64,000 bases of DNA from contig CAMCYI010000020.1 in NCBI GenBank assembly GCA_945883845.1, forward strand, positions 1 through 64,000, written 5' to 3'. The position numbers and the translations under genes were made by a program. This document shows, one piece after another, positions 54,188 through 62,965 of the stretch. Every line of letters starts with the position of its first letter. Position 1 is the stretch's first letter. The notes under the pieces are model-generated. The model saw nothing but the letters and a program-made list of their open reading frames with translations, was not told the origin of the DNA and did not search any database. This DNA comes from Bacteriovorax stolpii. GTDB lineage: Bacteria; Bdellovibrionota; Bacteriovoracia; Bacteriovoracales; Bacteriovoracaceae.

Positions 54188-55631
54188 TCAATCCTTCTTC
54201 GTCTGAAAGAATAAGTAGTCTCAGGTACACGGCCAGCGCTTCTTTCGGAGTGAGTTTCCAGAACTCAAGATGATCTCCCGGAAGAATAGTACGAATGGCG
54301 TTCGGAGTATCAATTGTCGAGCCGTGAATCGGAGCACTTCCTTCTGTCGGTCCTTGCATAATCATATCCAGCCATACCGGATCCACACCTGTTGTCGCAC
54401 GAACATGATCCGAGCGAACAAACTGGGCATTGAGAACCTTAACGGCCGATTCAGAAATCAGGCGTGGTTCAACTGGAGACATTGTTTCAAGGTTTCTTCT
54501 GTCGATAGCTGAATAGAGAGTTGCTTTAATATGATCCGGAATGCGCGGGTCGAGTGCGATGACGTTAATTGGCAGCTTCATCCCGTCAAGAATGGCCTTG
54601 AATGTATCGAGGTAAAATGAATCGGGACGGGATTTCGCAGAAGCAATCACTGAACCGTGGGGAGTTCCACCTACGTTGAGAACAGTTCTGATTTTACTGA
54701 TAACTTCAGCATCGTTATTCACGAGAACTTCACGCATGACTCTTGCACCCATTGAGCGGGAGATGATCACATGCTTGCCATCCAGTTTTTTTAATTGTTC
54801 GCTTGTCTCTATAACTTGTGAGCTGAGTTTGTCCATACTGTTGCGATTAACAAGAACCGCTTTCACGCCGAGTTTACGGAATTCCTTGATCAACATGCGA
54901 TAACTTGTGAGCTCTGTCGGAGAAGTTAAAAGACTGTACGGAAAAGTTGTATTAAGGACACCGTTCTCCCATGAAAGTTGGGGAACAAATCCAAGCTTGA
55001 ATGGATTGGCCGCGTATTTTTTCTTAAAGAGTTCTTTCAGTTCAGGAAGAGTGAGTTTATTGAGCTGCTCGAGTTTTGACTGAGCAGAAGCATGATTGGT
55101 TGATTCATTGAAAGTTTGAGCAAGTGTGATGGCGTTTTCAGCGATACATTTCCAGCCCGAGTTTAAAAATGTGTTATGCCACACGTCCCGGTCGTAGCGC
55201 TGCTGAAACTTAATCTGAGCACAATCATTGGCCTCTTTAGAATTAACGTATGCGAGGGCGTCAGCATCATTTTTAAAGAGATCATCATGGCCAGAGTAGT
55301 TGGCAAAAATATCGAGAGGGATCTGAGGATCAAGAGCAGCGATCTCCTGGAGAGTTTTAACTTCAGCCTCTCTAGATTCTTTCGTACAGCTTGAGTCGAC
55401 TGCTTTCAGGTCTTCGAGCACAGCTGATGACACCGTAACGGCTTTACCTTTCCCGATCTTCGTTGCCTGGGCCGAAAGTTCTGCTTTCTTCTCTGGAGAG
55501 ACGCTGCAAAAAGCATTTAAGCGCTTCAAATCACCGGCCTTTCTTAAAGCAGCAGGTAAGCCTGAAGATGCCTGGACACCTTGCAATAGTATAGGAAGTG
55601 CTAAGAGTGAGAGATAAACTGTAGTTTTCAT
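54183..55631 (-). CDS. Exported alpha/beta hydrolase (lipase-like), tentative
   Basis: 482 residues with a signal peptide (cleavage near VQAS, residue 20-21). The first about 200 residues are helical and charged. From about 215 a hydrolase-like core follows, with VIISRSMGARVMREVL, where the GxSxG elbow is SRSMG, then VLNVGGTPHGSV and a late DHLEFW in which His may complete a triad. This resembles secreted lipases and esterases. The Gly before the nucleophile is replaced by Ser, so activity is not certain. The 3' end touches a terminator. Confidence 0.62.
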   Translation of the reverse strand: MKTTVYLSLLALPILLQGVQASSGLPAALRKAGDLKRLNAFCSVSPEKKAELSAQATKIGKGKAVTVSSAVLEDLKAVDSSCTKESREAEVKTLQEIAALDPQIPLDIFANYSGHDDLFKNDADALAYVNSKEANDCAQIKFQQRYDRDVWHNTFLNSGWKCIAENAITLAQTFNESTNHASAQSKLEQLNKLTLPELKELFKKKYAANPFKLGFVPQLSWENGVLNTTFPYSLLTSPTELTSYRMLIKEFRKLGVKAVLVNRNSMDKLSSQVIETSEQLKKLDGKHVIISRSMGARVMREVLVNNDAEVISKIRTVLNVGGTPHGSVIASAKSRPDSFYLDTFKAILDGMKLPINVIALDPRIPDHIKATLYSAIDRRNLETMSPVEPRLISESAVKVLNAQFVRSDHVRATTGVDPVWLDMIMQGPTEGSAPIHGSTIDTPNAIRTILPGDHLEFWKLTPKEALAVYLRLLILSDEEGLI

Positions 55632-55704
55632 AAAATCATTATCCTCTGAGTCTCATTCCGTAAGCTGCCTTCTGACAAAACTTACCTTGCTGTCTATTTT
55701 GTGG

Positions 55705-56157
55705 TCACTTACAAGTGCCGAAGCCATATTCATCAGTTGAGAAAGTTATCTCAATGATTTTCTTGTTTTTATCTTTCCCTACGATAACTGCGAGACGCGG
55801 ATTTGAGTTGATGTCATAAGTATCTGCGGTCACAACACCTTTTAAGGTCTTAACTCCGGACATCGCTTCAGTATATTCGGCCATCGCTCTTACTTGTTCA
55901 GGCTGGAGGTGCTGAACAAAGATATCGCGACTCCTGAATGATTTTGTTTTCATGATTCCGGAAGCAGCGTATCTGCCATTGGCATCCTTCTCAATCGAAA
56001 GCTTGAAATTTATTGGTTTTGAAGCAAGAGTACCGGCTTTGTCATAGAAGATCACAGATTTTGAACAGCTCACAACCGGAGCTGCATAGGCAGACAGGCT
56101 GATAACACCTAAAAGAAGAAAGCTCGAGAGAGCAAGAATAGACATTTTAGATTTCAT
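55705..56157 (-). CDS. Small exported protein, function unknown
   Basis: 150 residues from ATG 56157 (AGGAGTG upstream). A signal peptide ends near YAAP. The mature protein is beta-rich with two cysteines, one at the mature N-terminus (VVSCSKS) and one at the end (GFGTCK). No family recognised. It stands alone between the hydrolase and a 356-bp gap. Confidence 0.65.
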   Translation of the reverse strand: MKSKMSILALSSFLLLGVISLSAYAAPVVSCSKSVIFYDKAGTLASKPINFKLSIEKDANGRYAASGIMKTKSFRSRDIFVQHLQPEQVRAMAEYTEAMSGVKTLKGVVTADTYDINSNPRLAVIVGKDKNKKIIEITFSTDEYGFGTCK

Positions 56158-56513
56158 ATACACTCCTGTTTAATAACTATTTGATGGCCCTACTATAGCC
56201 CTGAACTTAAAGCAGCTCTGATTCTGTGAAAAAGATGTGTTACGTATGTCGAAGAACATGTAATGGATTCATTATTCCCAGGCGGTGACCTAGCTTCAAG
56301 TCGCTGATACCATTACCTGCTGAAGCACTGGTAAATGTTGTCTTCAATAAATAAAGTACAAAATAGAATGGTAAGAAAGTTTTAGTATCTGAAAGACTTT
56401 CTTCTCTTAGAAGCTTTTGTGGTATCTATTTGACCCTGATATCTTTGCAGGCAATTTTTTCTCGCAACTTAATTTCTTGTAGGGACCTCCTTTGAATTGA
56501 TATTCTCTCCGGG
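56158..56513. other. 356-bp gap without a gene
   Basis: No open frame or RNA gene seen. An AGAAAGT...ACTTTCT inverted repeat of seven bases (about 56373-56402) could form a hairpin. TTGACC at 56430 is a possible -35 box for the next gene but lacks a good -10. Confidence 0.3.
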
Positions 56514-57839
56514 ATGAGTCACACAATTTTAATAGAAAACAATGACGACCAAAGAAGCATCATAGCGATGCTGCTAAAATCTCTTGTTGGCACAGATGTG
56601 ATTCACCTTAAAAATTCTGACGATGCTATTGAACTGCTGAAAATTTTGCCTGAGATTCCTCTCATCATTACTGTTTCTCATATCGAACAAGAAGCTGTCG
56701 CGAAAAGCATCCAGGCCTTTCTCGGTAGGCAAAAACTTGAGACAAAGCTAATTGTTCTCGGGGGGCCGGTCCTCATTCAGGAAAATGTTATTCACATGAG
56801 CGAGCCGATAAATTGGGAATCCTTAATTTCTTTCGCTGCAAAAGCACTCAAAGTTTCCACTCAGCCAGTTTTGGGGTACGAGCCAATCGAATACTTTCCT
56901 GTTCGTCTTCAATACTTTTATGAAATTCAACGAACCCCATGTGATGTATTCATTCGCCTGAAAAATGATTCGACTGAGCATTCTTACGTAAAGCTATTTC
57001 ACTCCGGAGATAGTTTTGATCAGGCAGTCATTAAGAAGTATGAGTTGCAAAGCTTAAGTGAGCTTTTTATCACCAAAGATACGGTGGGATATTTTGCTAA
57101 TTTCATCACGAATCAAATGGTGGAGAGACTAGAGCGTACGAATCTGGATCTGGAAGAGAGAATTCATGCCACGGCGACCGCCTATGAGCTTGTTCAGAGT
57201 TCGCTTCAAAAACTCGACGGTCAGGGGCCGTGGATTGAGCTTTCGAGTGCCTCCATCGTTTCCATTATCAAGTCCATCATCACATCACCAGGCACTTCAG
57301 CCGTCCTAAAACTCCTTCTGACTGAAAAAATTAAGTATGCCTACAAGCATTGCCATATGGTTGTTCTTCTTTGTCATTACATTCTTCTGAAGCAGAGCTG
57401 GTACAAACCTGATCATCTTCAAACTTTAACGTATGTTTCTTTTTTCTCCGATATCACTCTCAAAACTCCCGAACAGATTCGCATCTCATGTGACGAGGAA
57501 CTGGCACAAGCGAGCCTCTCTGAAAAAGAAAAAAGTGAAGTTAAGATGGCCGCTTTAGATGCACTGGATATTCTTGATGAACATCCAGAGGTCACCGAAT
57601 ACATGAGAACCGTATTGCTTCAGTCGAATGGATCCATGAATGGAATTGGTTTCGTTCGTAATCCAGATGAGTCTCTTCATCCTTTATCCAAAGTTTTTAT
57701 CGTTGCCGATGCATTTGTGAAAATATTGCTGGATGAGAAAGCACCGTCTACCAAGAAAGAAATTCTCCCTATCTTGAGCCTGCGTTACACTCACCCGAGT
57801 TATCAGAAAATCATCAAAACCCTTGAACAGAAATATTAA
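56514..57839 (+). CDS. Degenerate receiver / HD-GYP-like protein
   Basis: 441 residues. The first about 115 resemble a receiver domain (ILIENNDDQRSII... then IITVSHIEQ), but the phosphorylatable Asp after IIT is Val. The C-terminal 200 residues align with HD-GYP phosphodiesterases (a TLTYVSFFSDITL block where HD is expected, then NGSMNGIGF for DGxGYP, and LHPLSKVFIVADAFVKIL for LxxRIxxVADxYDA), but the metal-binding His/Asp residues are missing. The protein is therefore probably not a c-di-GMP phosphodiesterase but a sensor or scaffold. It stands alone; the 3' side is a degraded region. Confidence 0.72.
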   Translation: MSHTILIENNDDQRSIIAMLLKSLVGTDVIHLKNSDDAIELLKILPEIPLIITVSHIEQEAVAKSIQAFLGRQKLETKLIVLGGPVLIQENVIHMSEPINWESLISFAAKALKVSTQPVLGYEPIEYFPVRLQYFYEIQRTPCDVFIRLKNDSTEHSYVKLFHSGDSFDQAVIKKYELQSLSELFITKDTVGYFANFITNQMVERLERTNLDLEERIHATATAYELVQSSLQKLDGQGPWIELSSASIVSIIKSIITSPGTSAVLKLLLTEKIKYAYKHCHMVVLLCHYILLKQSWYKPDHLQTLTYVSFFSDITLKTPEQIRISCDEELAQASLSEKEKSEVKMAALDALDILDEHPEVTEYMRTVLLQSNGSMNGIGFVRNPDESLHPLSKVFIVADAFVKILLDEKAPSTKKEILPILSLRYTHPSYQKIIKTLEQKY

Positions 57840-57908
57840 TGACTCTAAGGAGCAAGCCACAGGCGCAGGCATGTTTCTCCATCTCAAGTGACTCCCTATG
57901 ACGAGAGT

Positions 57909-57941
57909 ATGTAAAACATAGTTATCATTTCGCCTATTCTT
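57909..57941 (+). repeat. 33-bp direct repeat, left copy
   Basis: Starts ATGTAAAACATAGTTATC and ends CGCCTATTCTT. The copy at 61364-61396 differs at one base (A to G at position 10). The two copies bracket a 3.4-kb segment. Confidence 0.85.
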
Positions 57942-58045
57942 ACAAATTCCAACCATGAGGCTTAGGATAAGTTCTTTGCTGTCCAAGAAACGACAGAATT
58001 CTTCCACTCAGAAGTTCGATCAAAATGCTGAAATTGAAATCCGAT

Positions 58046-58177
58046 TTATTTGCAAACCCTACAAACCACTTTAAAAATAATATCTAAATCAGCAGGCTTT
58101 TTTAGGAATTCTGTTATCTGACTTGTTTTAAGTTTAGCAATCGTGTTGGGATCAGTTGGGAGGTTCGATAAGCCAGA
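58046..58177 (-). pseudogene. Fragment of a response-regulator receiver domain
   Basis: A 43-codon minus-strand frame ending at 58046 reads DPNTIAKLKTSQITEFLKKPADLDIIFK, the C-terminal part of a receiver domain with the conserved Lys-Pro (KKPADLD). A TAG closes it upstream and there is no start. It is a remnant. Confidence 0.5.
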
Positions 58178-58330
58178 CTAAAGATGCATTTCGAGGATTT
58201 TCTTAACCACTGGTCAGCAGGTCCCAAGGAAGTTCTAATCCATTCGTGAATGATCTGATAGCTGAAATAACGATAGTCTACGGCGACTGTTTCGTTGTCG
58301 AAACGAATGTCCCTATTCTTTATCGTTCCA

Positions 58331-59242
58331 TTAAGTAAGTTTTTGAACGGCTTTTAAGGCCGCGTCCTTCAGCAGTAGTAAATCTGATTGAAGGAGTTCA
58401 AGATCGCGGCGATACGAGAGATAAAAGCAATGATCTCCGAAAGATTTTTTCCCTAATCCTGGAACGCTGATCCGTCTGAGATCATTTCCCATATTTTCTG
58501 CAACCTTCACCGGAAGTACCCCAATGCCGTAGCCTTTTTTTACAAAAGCTGCGATCACATCGAAAGAGTCGAATTCGTATTCTTCCAGGTAGCGAAGTCC
58601 GCTTTGATGAATGTGGGACCGCAATGTTATTCCTTCATCGTCCTCAGCATCAGGAATATATAGGAGTGTCGTTTCTTTTACATCAAGCTCTGTCAGTGCC
58701 TTCGTAAAAAGATTAGGTCTAGCATAAAAGCCATATGAATCATGATAGAGTTTGTGATTTACAACCTCTGGAAGTCTGAGAGTACCGACTGTGATAGCGA
58801 TGTCGATTTCTCTTTGCATTAATGCTTCGAGAATCTCCCGGCTTCGGCGAGTTGTGATAGAGACTGACAAAGACTTATCTGACTTGAGTTCGTTCTGAAG
58901 TAATGGCCAAAAATAAATGGCAATGGAAGAAAAGGTTCCGAGGCGAATCCGACGTCTGGTAGGATGAGCTGCGTCTCTGATTTGGAGTTGAACTTCTTCG
59001 AGTCCGCGGTATAAGCGGTGACAGAACTGAAACAGTCTTTCTCCTGCCACTGTCGGAGTGATCCCTTTTTTTGTCCTTTCAAAAAGTTTTGCATCAACTG
59101 CTAATTCTAATTCCTTAAGATTGTATGAAAGTGTTGCTGCAGAAATCCGAAGCTTTCGGCTTGTTCCTTGAAGACTCCTCTGCTGCATCATCTCGTAAAA
59201 ATAAAGAAGTTTCTCAGTATGTCGTGCGAGATCAGGTAACAT
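58331..59242 (-). CDS. LysR-family transcriptional regulator
   Basis: 303 residues from ATG 59242 (AAAGG upstream; the longer frame adds 20 residues with no support). The N-terminal winged helix reads YEMMQQRSLQGTSRKLRISAATLSYNLKELELAVDAKLFERTKKGITPTVAGERL, and the rest is a typical substrate-binding domain (RRIRLGTFSSIAIYFWPLLQNEL). It diverges from the YHS/di-heme/nitroreductase genes and probably controls them with an inducer that is unknown. ATCGTT-N14-AACGAT in the divergent gap is a good site. Confidence 0.92.
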   Translation of the reverse strand: MLPDLARHTEKLLYFYEMMQQRSLQGTSRKLRISAATLSYNLKELELAVDAKLFERTKKGITPTVAGERLFQFCHRLYRGLEEVQLQIRDAAHPTRRRIRLGTFSSIAIYFWPLLQNELKSDKSLSVSITTRRSREILEALMQREIDIAITVGTLRLPEVVNHKLYHDSYGFYARPNLFTKALTELDVKETTLLYIPDAEDDEGITLRSHIHQSGLRYLEEYEFDSFDVIAAFVKKGYGIGVLPVKVAENMGNDLRRISVPGLGKKSFGDHCFYLSYRRDLELLQSDLLLLKDAALKAVQKLT

Positions 59243-59280
59243 AAAAAACCTTTGTTCGAAAAATGTGAACGAAAGGTTAT

Positions 59281-59306
59281 ATCGTTTTAAATATATAAAC
59301 AACGAT
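59281..59306. promoter_or_regulatory. LysR-type operator candidate
   Basis: ATCGTT (59281-59286) and AACGAT (59301-59306), an inverted repeat in the divergent gap, with a second GTTC-N9-GAAC at about 59254-59270. Position fits a LysR site. Confidence 0.45.
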
Positions 59307-59340
59307 AAAAGGGTTTATCTATAGATCACAGGAGGTCTCT

Positions 59341-59537
59341 ATGAAAAAATTATTTGTCTCTCTCGCTTGTCTTACGACATTGATTTCAGCTGAAGCATCT
59401 GTCGTCTAAAAGCTAACTGTTACCAACGGCAGTGCGATGCCTCTCTCGCCCTCGATGAACGGTTCGGATCGGCAGAGGTAGACACATTGCTTATTCCAAC
59501 CGGCGGAGCGATTTCGTTCACGCTACAGAAACACTAA
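59341..59537 (+). pseudogene. Broken exported-protein gene
   Basis: A signal peptide (MKKLFVSLACLTTLISAEASVV) is followed by an in-frame TAA at 59407. Beyond it the frame continues as KLTVTNGSAMPLSPSMNG and a second stop. In the +1 frame the tail reads FGSAEVDTLLIPTGGAISFTLQKH and a stop at 59535. The VTVTNGSAMPLSP-like run recalls the N-terminal strand of spondin-type domains; the identity is uncertain. It was the first gene of the operon and is now degraded. Confidence 0.5.
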
Positions 59538-59549
59538 AAGGATATTTTT

Positions 59550-60017
59550 ATGTTGAAACTTCTCACTGGCTTAATCGCCGTTTTTTTCTCTCTGGCGGTC
59601 TCAGCGCAAGTAGGCCGCAACGTCTCTGTGTACAATCTCGAAACTGGTCTTGGACTCAAGGGATACGATCCTGTTGCTGTGTTCCCCGAGGGCGGCGGTA
59701 AGGCCACGAAGGGAAGTCCGGAGTTCCGTTTGGTTTACTCAGGTGTGACTTATAACTTTTCCTCTGAGGCCAATGCCAACCGATTCGAATCGGATCCAGA
59801 GAAGTACGAGCCGACCTACGGCGGATGGTGCGCATTCGCAATGGCGTCTGGCGAGTACGTCGATATCCAGCCGCAACTCTTCACCGTTCACGGCCGTCGA
59901 GTTCACTACTTTGTTGCTTCACGAGCGAAGGCAAATTTTGATCGTAAGCTCGCAGAGTTCGAAGCAAACGCAGATAAGCACTGGAAGAGAATTTCCGGTG
60001 AGTTACCAAGAAAATGA
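59550..60017 (+). CDS. Exported YHS-domain protein
   Basis: 155 residues with a signal peptide (cleavage near VSAQ) and a YHS-type domain (about 30-100): NLETGLGLKGYDPVAVFPEGG, PEFRLVYSGVTYNFSSEANANRFESDPEKYEPTYGGWCAFAMASGEYVD, with a single Cys (WCA). YHS domains often bind metal such as copper, or pair with redox partners. Its ATGA overlap with the next gene shows translational coupling. Confidence 0.85.
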   Translation: MLKLLTGLIAVFFSLAVSAQVGRNVSVYNLETGLGLKGYDPVAVFPEGGGKATKGSPEFRLVYSGVTYNFSSEANANRFESDPEKYEPTYGGWCAFAMASGEYVDIQPQLFTVHGRRVHYFVASRAKANFDRKLAEFEANADKHWKRISGELPRK

Positions 60018-60640
60018 AAATCCTGTTGTTGCCCATTCTCGGTCTCTTTCTCTCCGCCTGTGGCGGGGAGAAGAGTTCCCTTAAGTTCTCAGCGCCCAAT
60101 AACCAGGAGCTCACAGGAGAAACGGACTTTGCAACACTCAGGAATGGAATTTTCAGGCCCTACTGTGTTCGTTGTCATGCTCAGTATGATTCTTACTCCG
60201 GAGTTAAGGCCGATATTATGAAAATCCAAGATGCAGTCGAATCCAATCGGATGCCAAAGAACGTAGATCCTCTCACGGCCTCGAAAAAAGAATTTCTCAG
60301 CAAGTGGATTTCTGCCGGGGCCCCCGAGGGAAGTGTCACAGATACTGAAGATCCCCAGATTATCAGCTGGAATCGAGTCTCTCGGGAAATTCTCGGTCCT
60401 AAGTGTATTCAATGTCACAATCCGGATGGCCAGGCAAAGTTCCTGGATCTCTCTTCCCGCCAAGCGCTGTGGAAGAAACGTAAGGAATTGCTGGACTTCG
60501 ATGCACCCCAAAATAGCTATCTTCTATCCGTCATCAATGATCCTGAAGAACCTATGCCCCCAGTGTGGTCAGGGCTACAACGACTGACCGAAGAGGATAC
60601 AAATCTCCTGGGAGAATGGATCAAACAGGGTATTCCATGA
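60014..60640 (+). CDS. Di-heme c-type cytochrome lipoprotein
   Basis: 208 residues with a lipobox LSAC (about residue 16) and two CxxCH heme motifs: CVRCH (about 52-56) and CIQCH (about 135-139). The rest matches the two-module layout of small exported cytochromes with MPP motifs for axial Met (RMPKNVD, EPMPPVW). It should be an outer-membrane or inner-membrane anchored electron carrier. It is coupled to its neighbours by ATGA overlaps on both sides. Confidence 0.85.
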   Translation: MKILLLPILGLFLSACGGEKSSLKFSAPNNQELTGETDFATLRNGIFRPYCVRCHAQYDSYSGVKADIMKIQDAVESNRMPKNVDPLTASKKEFLSKWISAGAPEGSVTDTEDPQIISWNRVSREILGPKCIQCHNPDGQAKFLDLSSRQALWKKRKELLDFDAPQNSYLLSVINDPEEPMPPVWSGLQRLTEEDTNLLGEWIKQGIP

Positions 60641-61284
60641 GTGAACTTACGAAATATAACTTTCTACCGTACTTACGGCCTACTCCGCGTTCAGAGTCAT
60701 TGAAAGAATTCGTGGCCCACCTAAAACAACGACGTAGTGTGAGGGAGTTTTCTTCCAGCCCCGTTGATAGAGATGTGCTTTTGAGTTGCATCGAAGCTGC
60801 TGGAAGTGCTCCGAGTGGAGCGAACTCACAGCCATGGTTCTTTGCTCTCATAGAATCTCAGGAGATCAAGGATCGTATCCGTGAAGAAGCAGAAAAGACG
60901 GAAAGATCATTCTATGAAGAACGCGCCTCGGAGAAGTGGCTTGAAGACCTAAGACCGTTCGGCACATCTGATAAAAAGCCTTTTATAAGCGAAGCTCCTG
61001 CTTTGATTGTCGTCTTTTTTCGGAAGAGCACAGATATCATGAGAACCTACTATCCTCAGGAATCGACAGGTATCGCTACGGGAATGTTGTTGGCGGCCCT
61101 TCATCACGCGGGTCTCGCTACATTAACCCACACGCCAAATCCGATGGGATTTCTTAACGAGCTCCTAGAAATAGACCGGAATCAACGTGCTTTTATGATT
61201 ATCATAGTAGGTCACGCCAAAGCAGGCACAACAGTGCCGGCAATCGGAAAAAAAACTCTCAGCGAAATTTCAGCAATTTACTAA
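60637..61284 (+). CDS. Nitroreductase-family flavoprotein
   Basis: 215 residues from ATG 60637 (overlapping the previous stop). It has the nitroreductase signatures RRSVREFSSSPVDRDVLLSCIEAAGSAPSGANSQPWFF at the FMN site, APALIVVFFR and STGIATGMLLAALHHAGLATLTHTPNP, plus IIVGHAKA at the end. Close to the iodotyrosine-deiodinase-like subgroup. It uses NAD(P)H and FMN to reduce an unknown substrate; it has no signal peptide and so acts in the cytoplasm, unlike its two exported neighbours. Confidence 0.88.
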   Translation: MSELTKYNFLPYLRPTPRSESLKEFVAHLKQRRSVREFSSSPVDRDVLLSCIEAAGSAPSGANSQPWFFALIESQEIKDRIREEAEKTERSFYEERASEKWLEDLRPFGTSDKKPFISEAPALIVVFFRKSTDIMRTYYPQESTGIATGMLLAALHHAGLATLTHTPNPMGFLNELLEIDRNQRAFMIIIVGHAKAGTTVPAIGKKTLSEISAIY

Positions 61285-61294
61285 AGGTGATTGG

Positions 61295-61353
61295 TTGCCG
61301 GTGCTAACGCGGCAATAGAGAGCGACGCCAAAAAGTCGTCAAGATTTCTTTTT
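61295..61353 (+). terminator. Double hairpin after the nitroreductase gene
   Basis: TTGCCG-N9-CGGCAA (61295-61315) is followed by CGAC-N8-GTCG (61323-61338) and then ATTTCTTTTT. Probably a terminator for the operon. Confidence 0.5.
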
Positions 61354-61363
61354 AAATGAGACC

Positions 61364-61396
61364 ATGTAAAACGTAGTTATCATTTCGCCTATTCTT
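61364..61396 (+). repeat. 33-bp direct repeat, right copy
   Basis: Same orientation as the copy at 57909-57941 with one difference. Just before it lies the operon terminator. Confidence 0.85.
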
Positions 61397-61444
61397 TAGA
61401 TTAAGGACGACGGTGCACTAAATGCTATTTTGTTTTATTCTTCC

Positions 61445-62917
61445 CTACTGCAGTTTCAATACTTTCTTCAACACTGCCGCAGCATCTTTCTCCACCAACC
61501 TCCCAGCCCGATACAAACTTATTATTTGAAATTCTTCTCCCAGAGCTTTTCTCGCCAGATCATCAGGACTCACAGTAAATCTTCCAAACGTAAACGTTGA
61601 TGGCCACTCCCAGTCGGTAAGAACGGCAGTGATTACTTCGGTACAAACAGCGGTTCTCTCTGTTTCGACATCAAAGTTAAAATCGTATGGCTTCCCTACC
61701 TGCCTGAGTGTTCGCAGAATGAGTTCAGGAATATCCTTAAGATTATTTGGCCTCATAATAGCGAGGTCATCGACATTGAAAAATTCTTCCATAGAGTTCA
61801 TGGTCACCCCGGTCTTACGAAGTGATTCGACAACAAGGTTCCCTTCCAGAATCTGATTAAGGAAAGGTGTGACTTCAGGATGAGTCAGCAGAGGTATCAG
61901 TTTACCCTCAAACACAACCAACATTTTCTTGAGTTCGGCCTGTGTGCCTAACCAGAGAGCGGCGTGGCCGAAATGTCCTGGAATCAATTTATCCGTCAGA
62001 CGAAAAGGAGTTTTTTCAAAGAGGATGTCCATGGGTTTTAGTTTTGATTTAAAAACGGTCATGAACTTTTCATCTTTTGCGAGAGCCTTCAGTTTTCCCT
62101 GACGAAATGAAATTTTTCCGACGGTATTTCCAAAAACCTGACTAAGAGAGGAAAAAATACGTTTTCCTCTTTCTGCGAAACTAGACTTTTTCATGTCCAT
62201 GCGAAAGCCGGCAGACTCTTTCCATCGTTTGAAATTTTTTCCCGCGCGGATTTCTCTCATCACCCATGATGAGTTGAGAAATTCATCGGCCGGGTCAGCT
62301 ACAGGTTTGTCAATTTGTTTCGAGAGAACATCCATAAGACGCAGGTCACGTTTGATAACGGTCCATAATTTTTTTCCTGTCACAGGACTGTAGATCTCAT
62401 CGAGTACTCTGTCTTCAAAGAGCATGTCATACTGGAGAATGGCGCGAATTTTTGAGGACTGCGAAAGGATCCGCGCGACACTCAGGAAGCTTTCATACAG
62501 AGCGAGATTGAGGGCCGCATGGGCCTTGATTCTCTGAAGCAGTTGAACTCTCTGATTAGTGTGAAGAGTAATCGTGATCCGTTTATCTGTTTCGTGGATA
62601 GAAGTTGTTTCACCGTCAATCAGATGGAATGGCTTTCCTTTAAGGATATCTACTTTCAAATTCTCGGAAGCAAAAATACTCAGCTTCCATTCCGCCAGAG
62701 CTGTGATGATGCCTTTGAACTTTTCGATTTGGAGGGATGTAAGTGGCTTTTTGCAGTTGAGCGGATTTTCTTTTGAACAGGTCGTATCGTCCACGAAACT
62801 GACGAAATCAATCGTGAGGTTTTGTACGCCTGTGATCGTTTTTAAAAGCTGAGAATCCACAGACCCGTAAACGGGGAGAATAAAAATCAGGCTTAAAATG
62901 AAGGCCAGAATCTTCAT
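61445..62917 (-). CDS. Exported YiiX/NlpC-P60-like peptidase or amidase
   Basis: 490 residues from ATG 62917, with signal peptide MKILAFILSLIFILPVYG. After a helical region of about 280 residues comes a permuted papain-like fold of the YiiX/YebB type. It has DILFEKTP and GHFGHAALWLG, with the active His, then GKPYDFNFDVETERTAVCTEVI, with the Cys nucleophile (CTE). Such enzymes act on peptide or amide bonds, often in cell walls or on lipids. The helical N-terminal part is unique to this protein. Standalone gene, reverse of its neighbours. Confidence 0.75.
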   Translation of the reverse strand: MKILAFILSLIFILPVYGSVDSQLLKTITGVQNLTIDFVSFVDDTTCSKENPLNCKKPLTSLQIEKFKGIITALAEWKLSIFASENLKVDILKGKPFHLIDGETTSIHETDKRITITLHTNQRVQLLQRIKAHAALNLALYESFLSVARILSQSSKIRAILQYDMLFEDRVLDEIYSPVTGKKLWTVIKRDLRLMDVLSKQIDKPVADPADEFLNSSWVMREIRAGKNFKRWKESAGFRMDMKKSSFAERGKRIFSSLSQVFGNTVGKISFRQGKLKALAKDEKFMTVFKSKLKPMDILFEKTPFRLTDKLIPGHFGHAALWLGTQAELKKMLVVFEGKLIPLLTHPEVTPFLNQILEGNLVVESLRKTGVTMNSMEEFFNVDDLAIMRPNNLKDIPELILRTLRQVGKPYDFNFDVETERTAVCTEVITAVLTDWEWPSTFTFGRFTVSPDDLARKALGEEFQIISLYRAGRLVEKDAAAVLKKVLKLQ

Positions 62918-62965
62918 GTGAATTTCCAGTGACCACATAAGAACCCGAATCAGGATTTCCCGCAA

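Noticed and set aside
61295..61315. TTGCCG/CGGCAA hairpin as an integron attC-like site
   Set aside because: No integrase, no cassette array and no attC core-site pair; a terminator explains it better.
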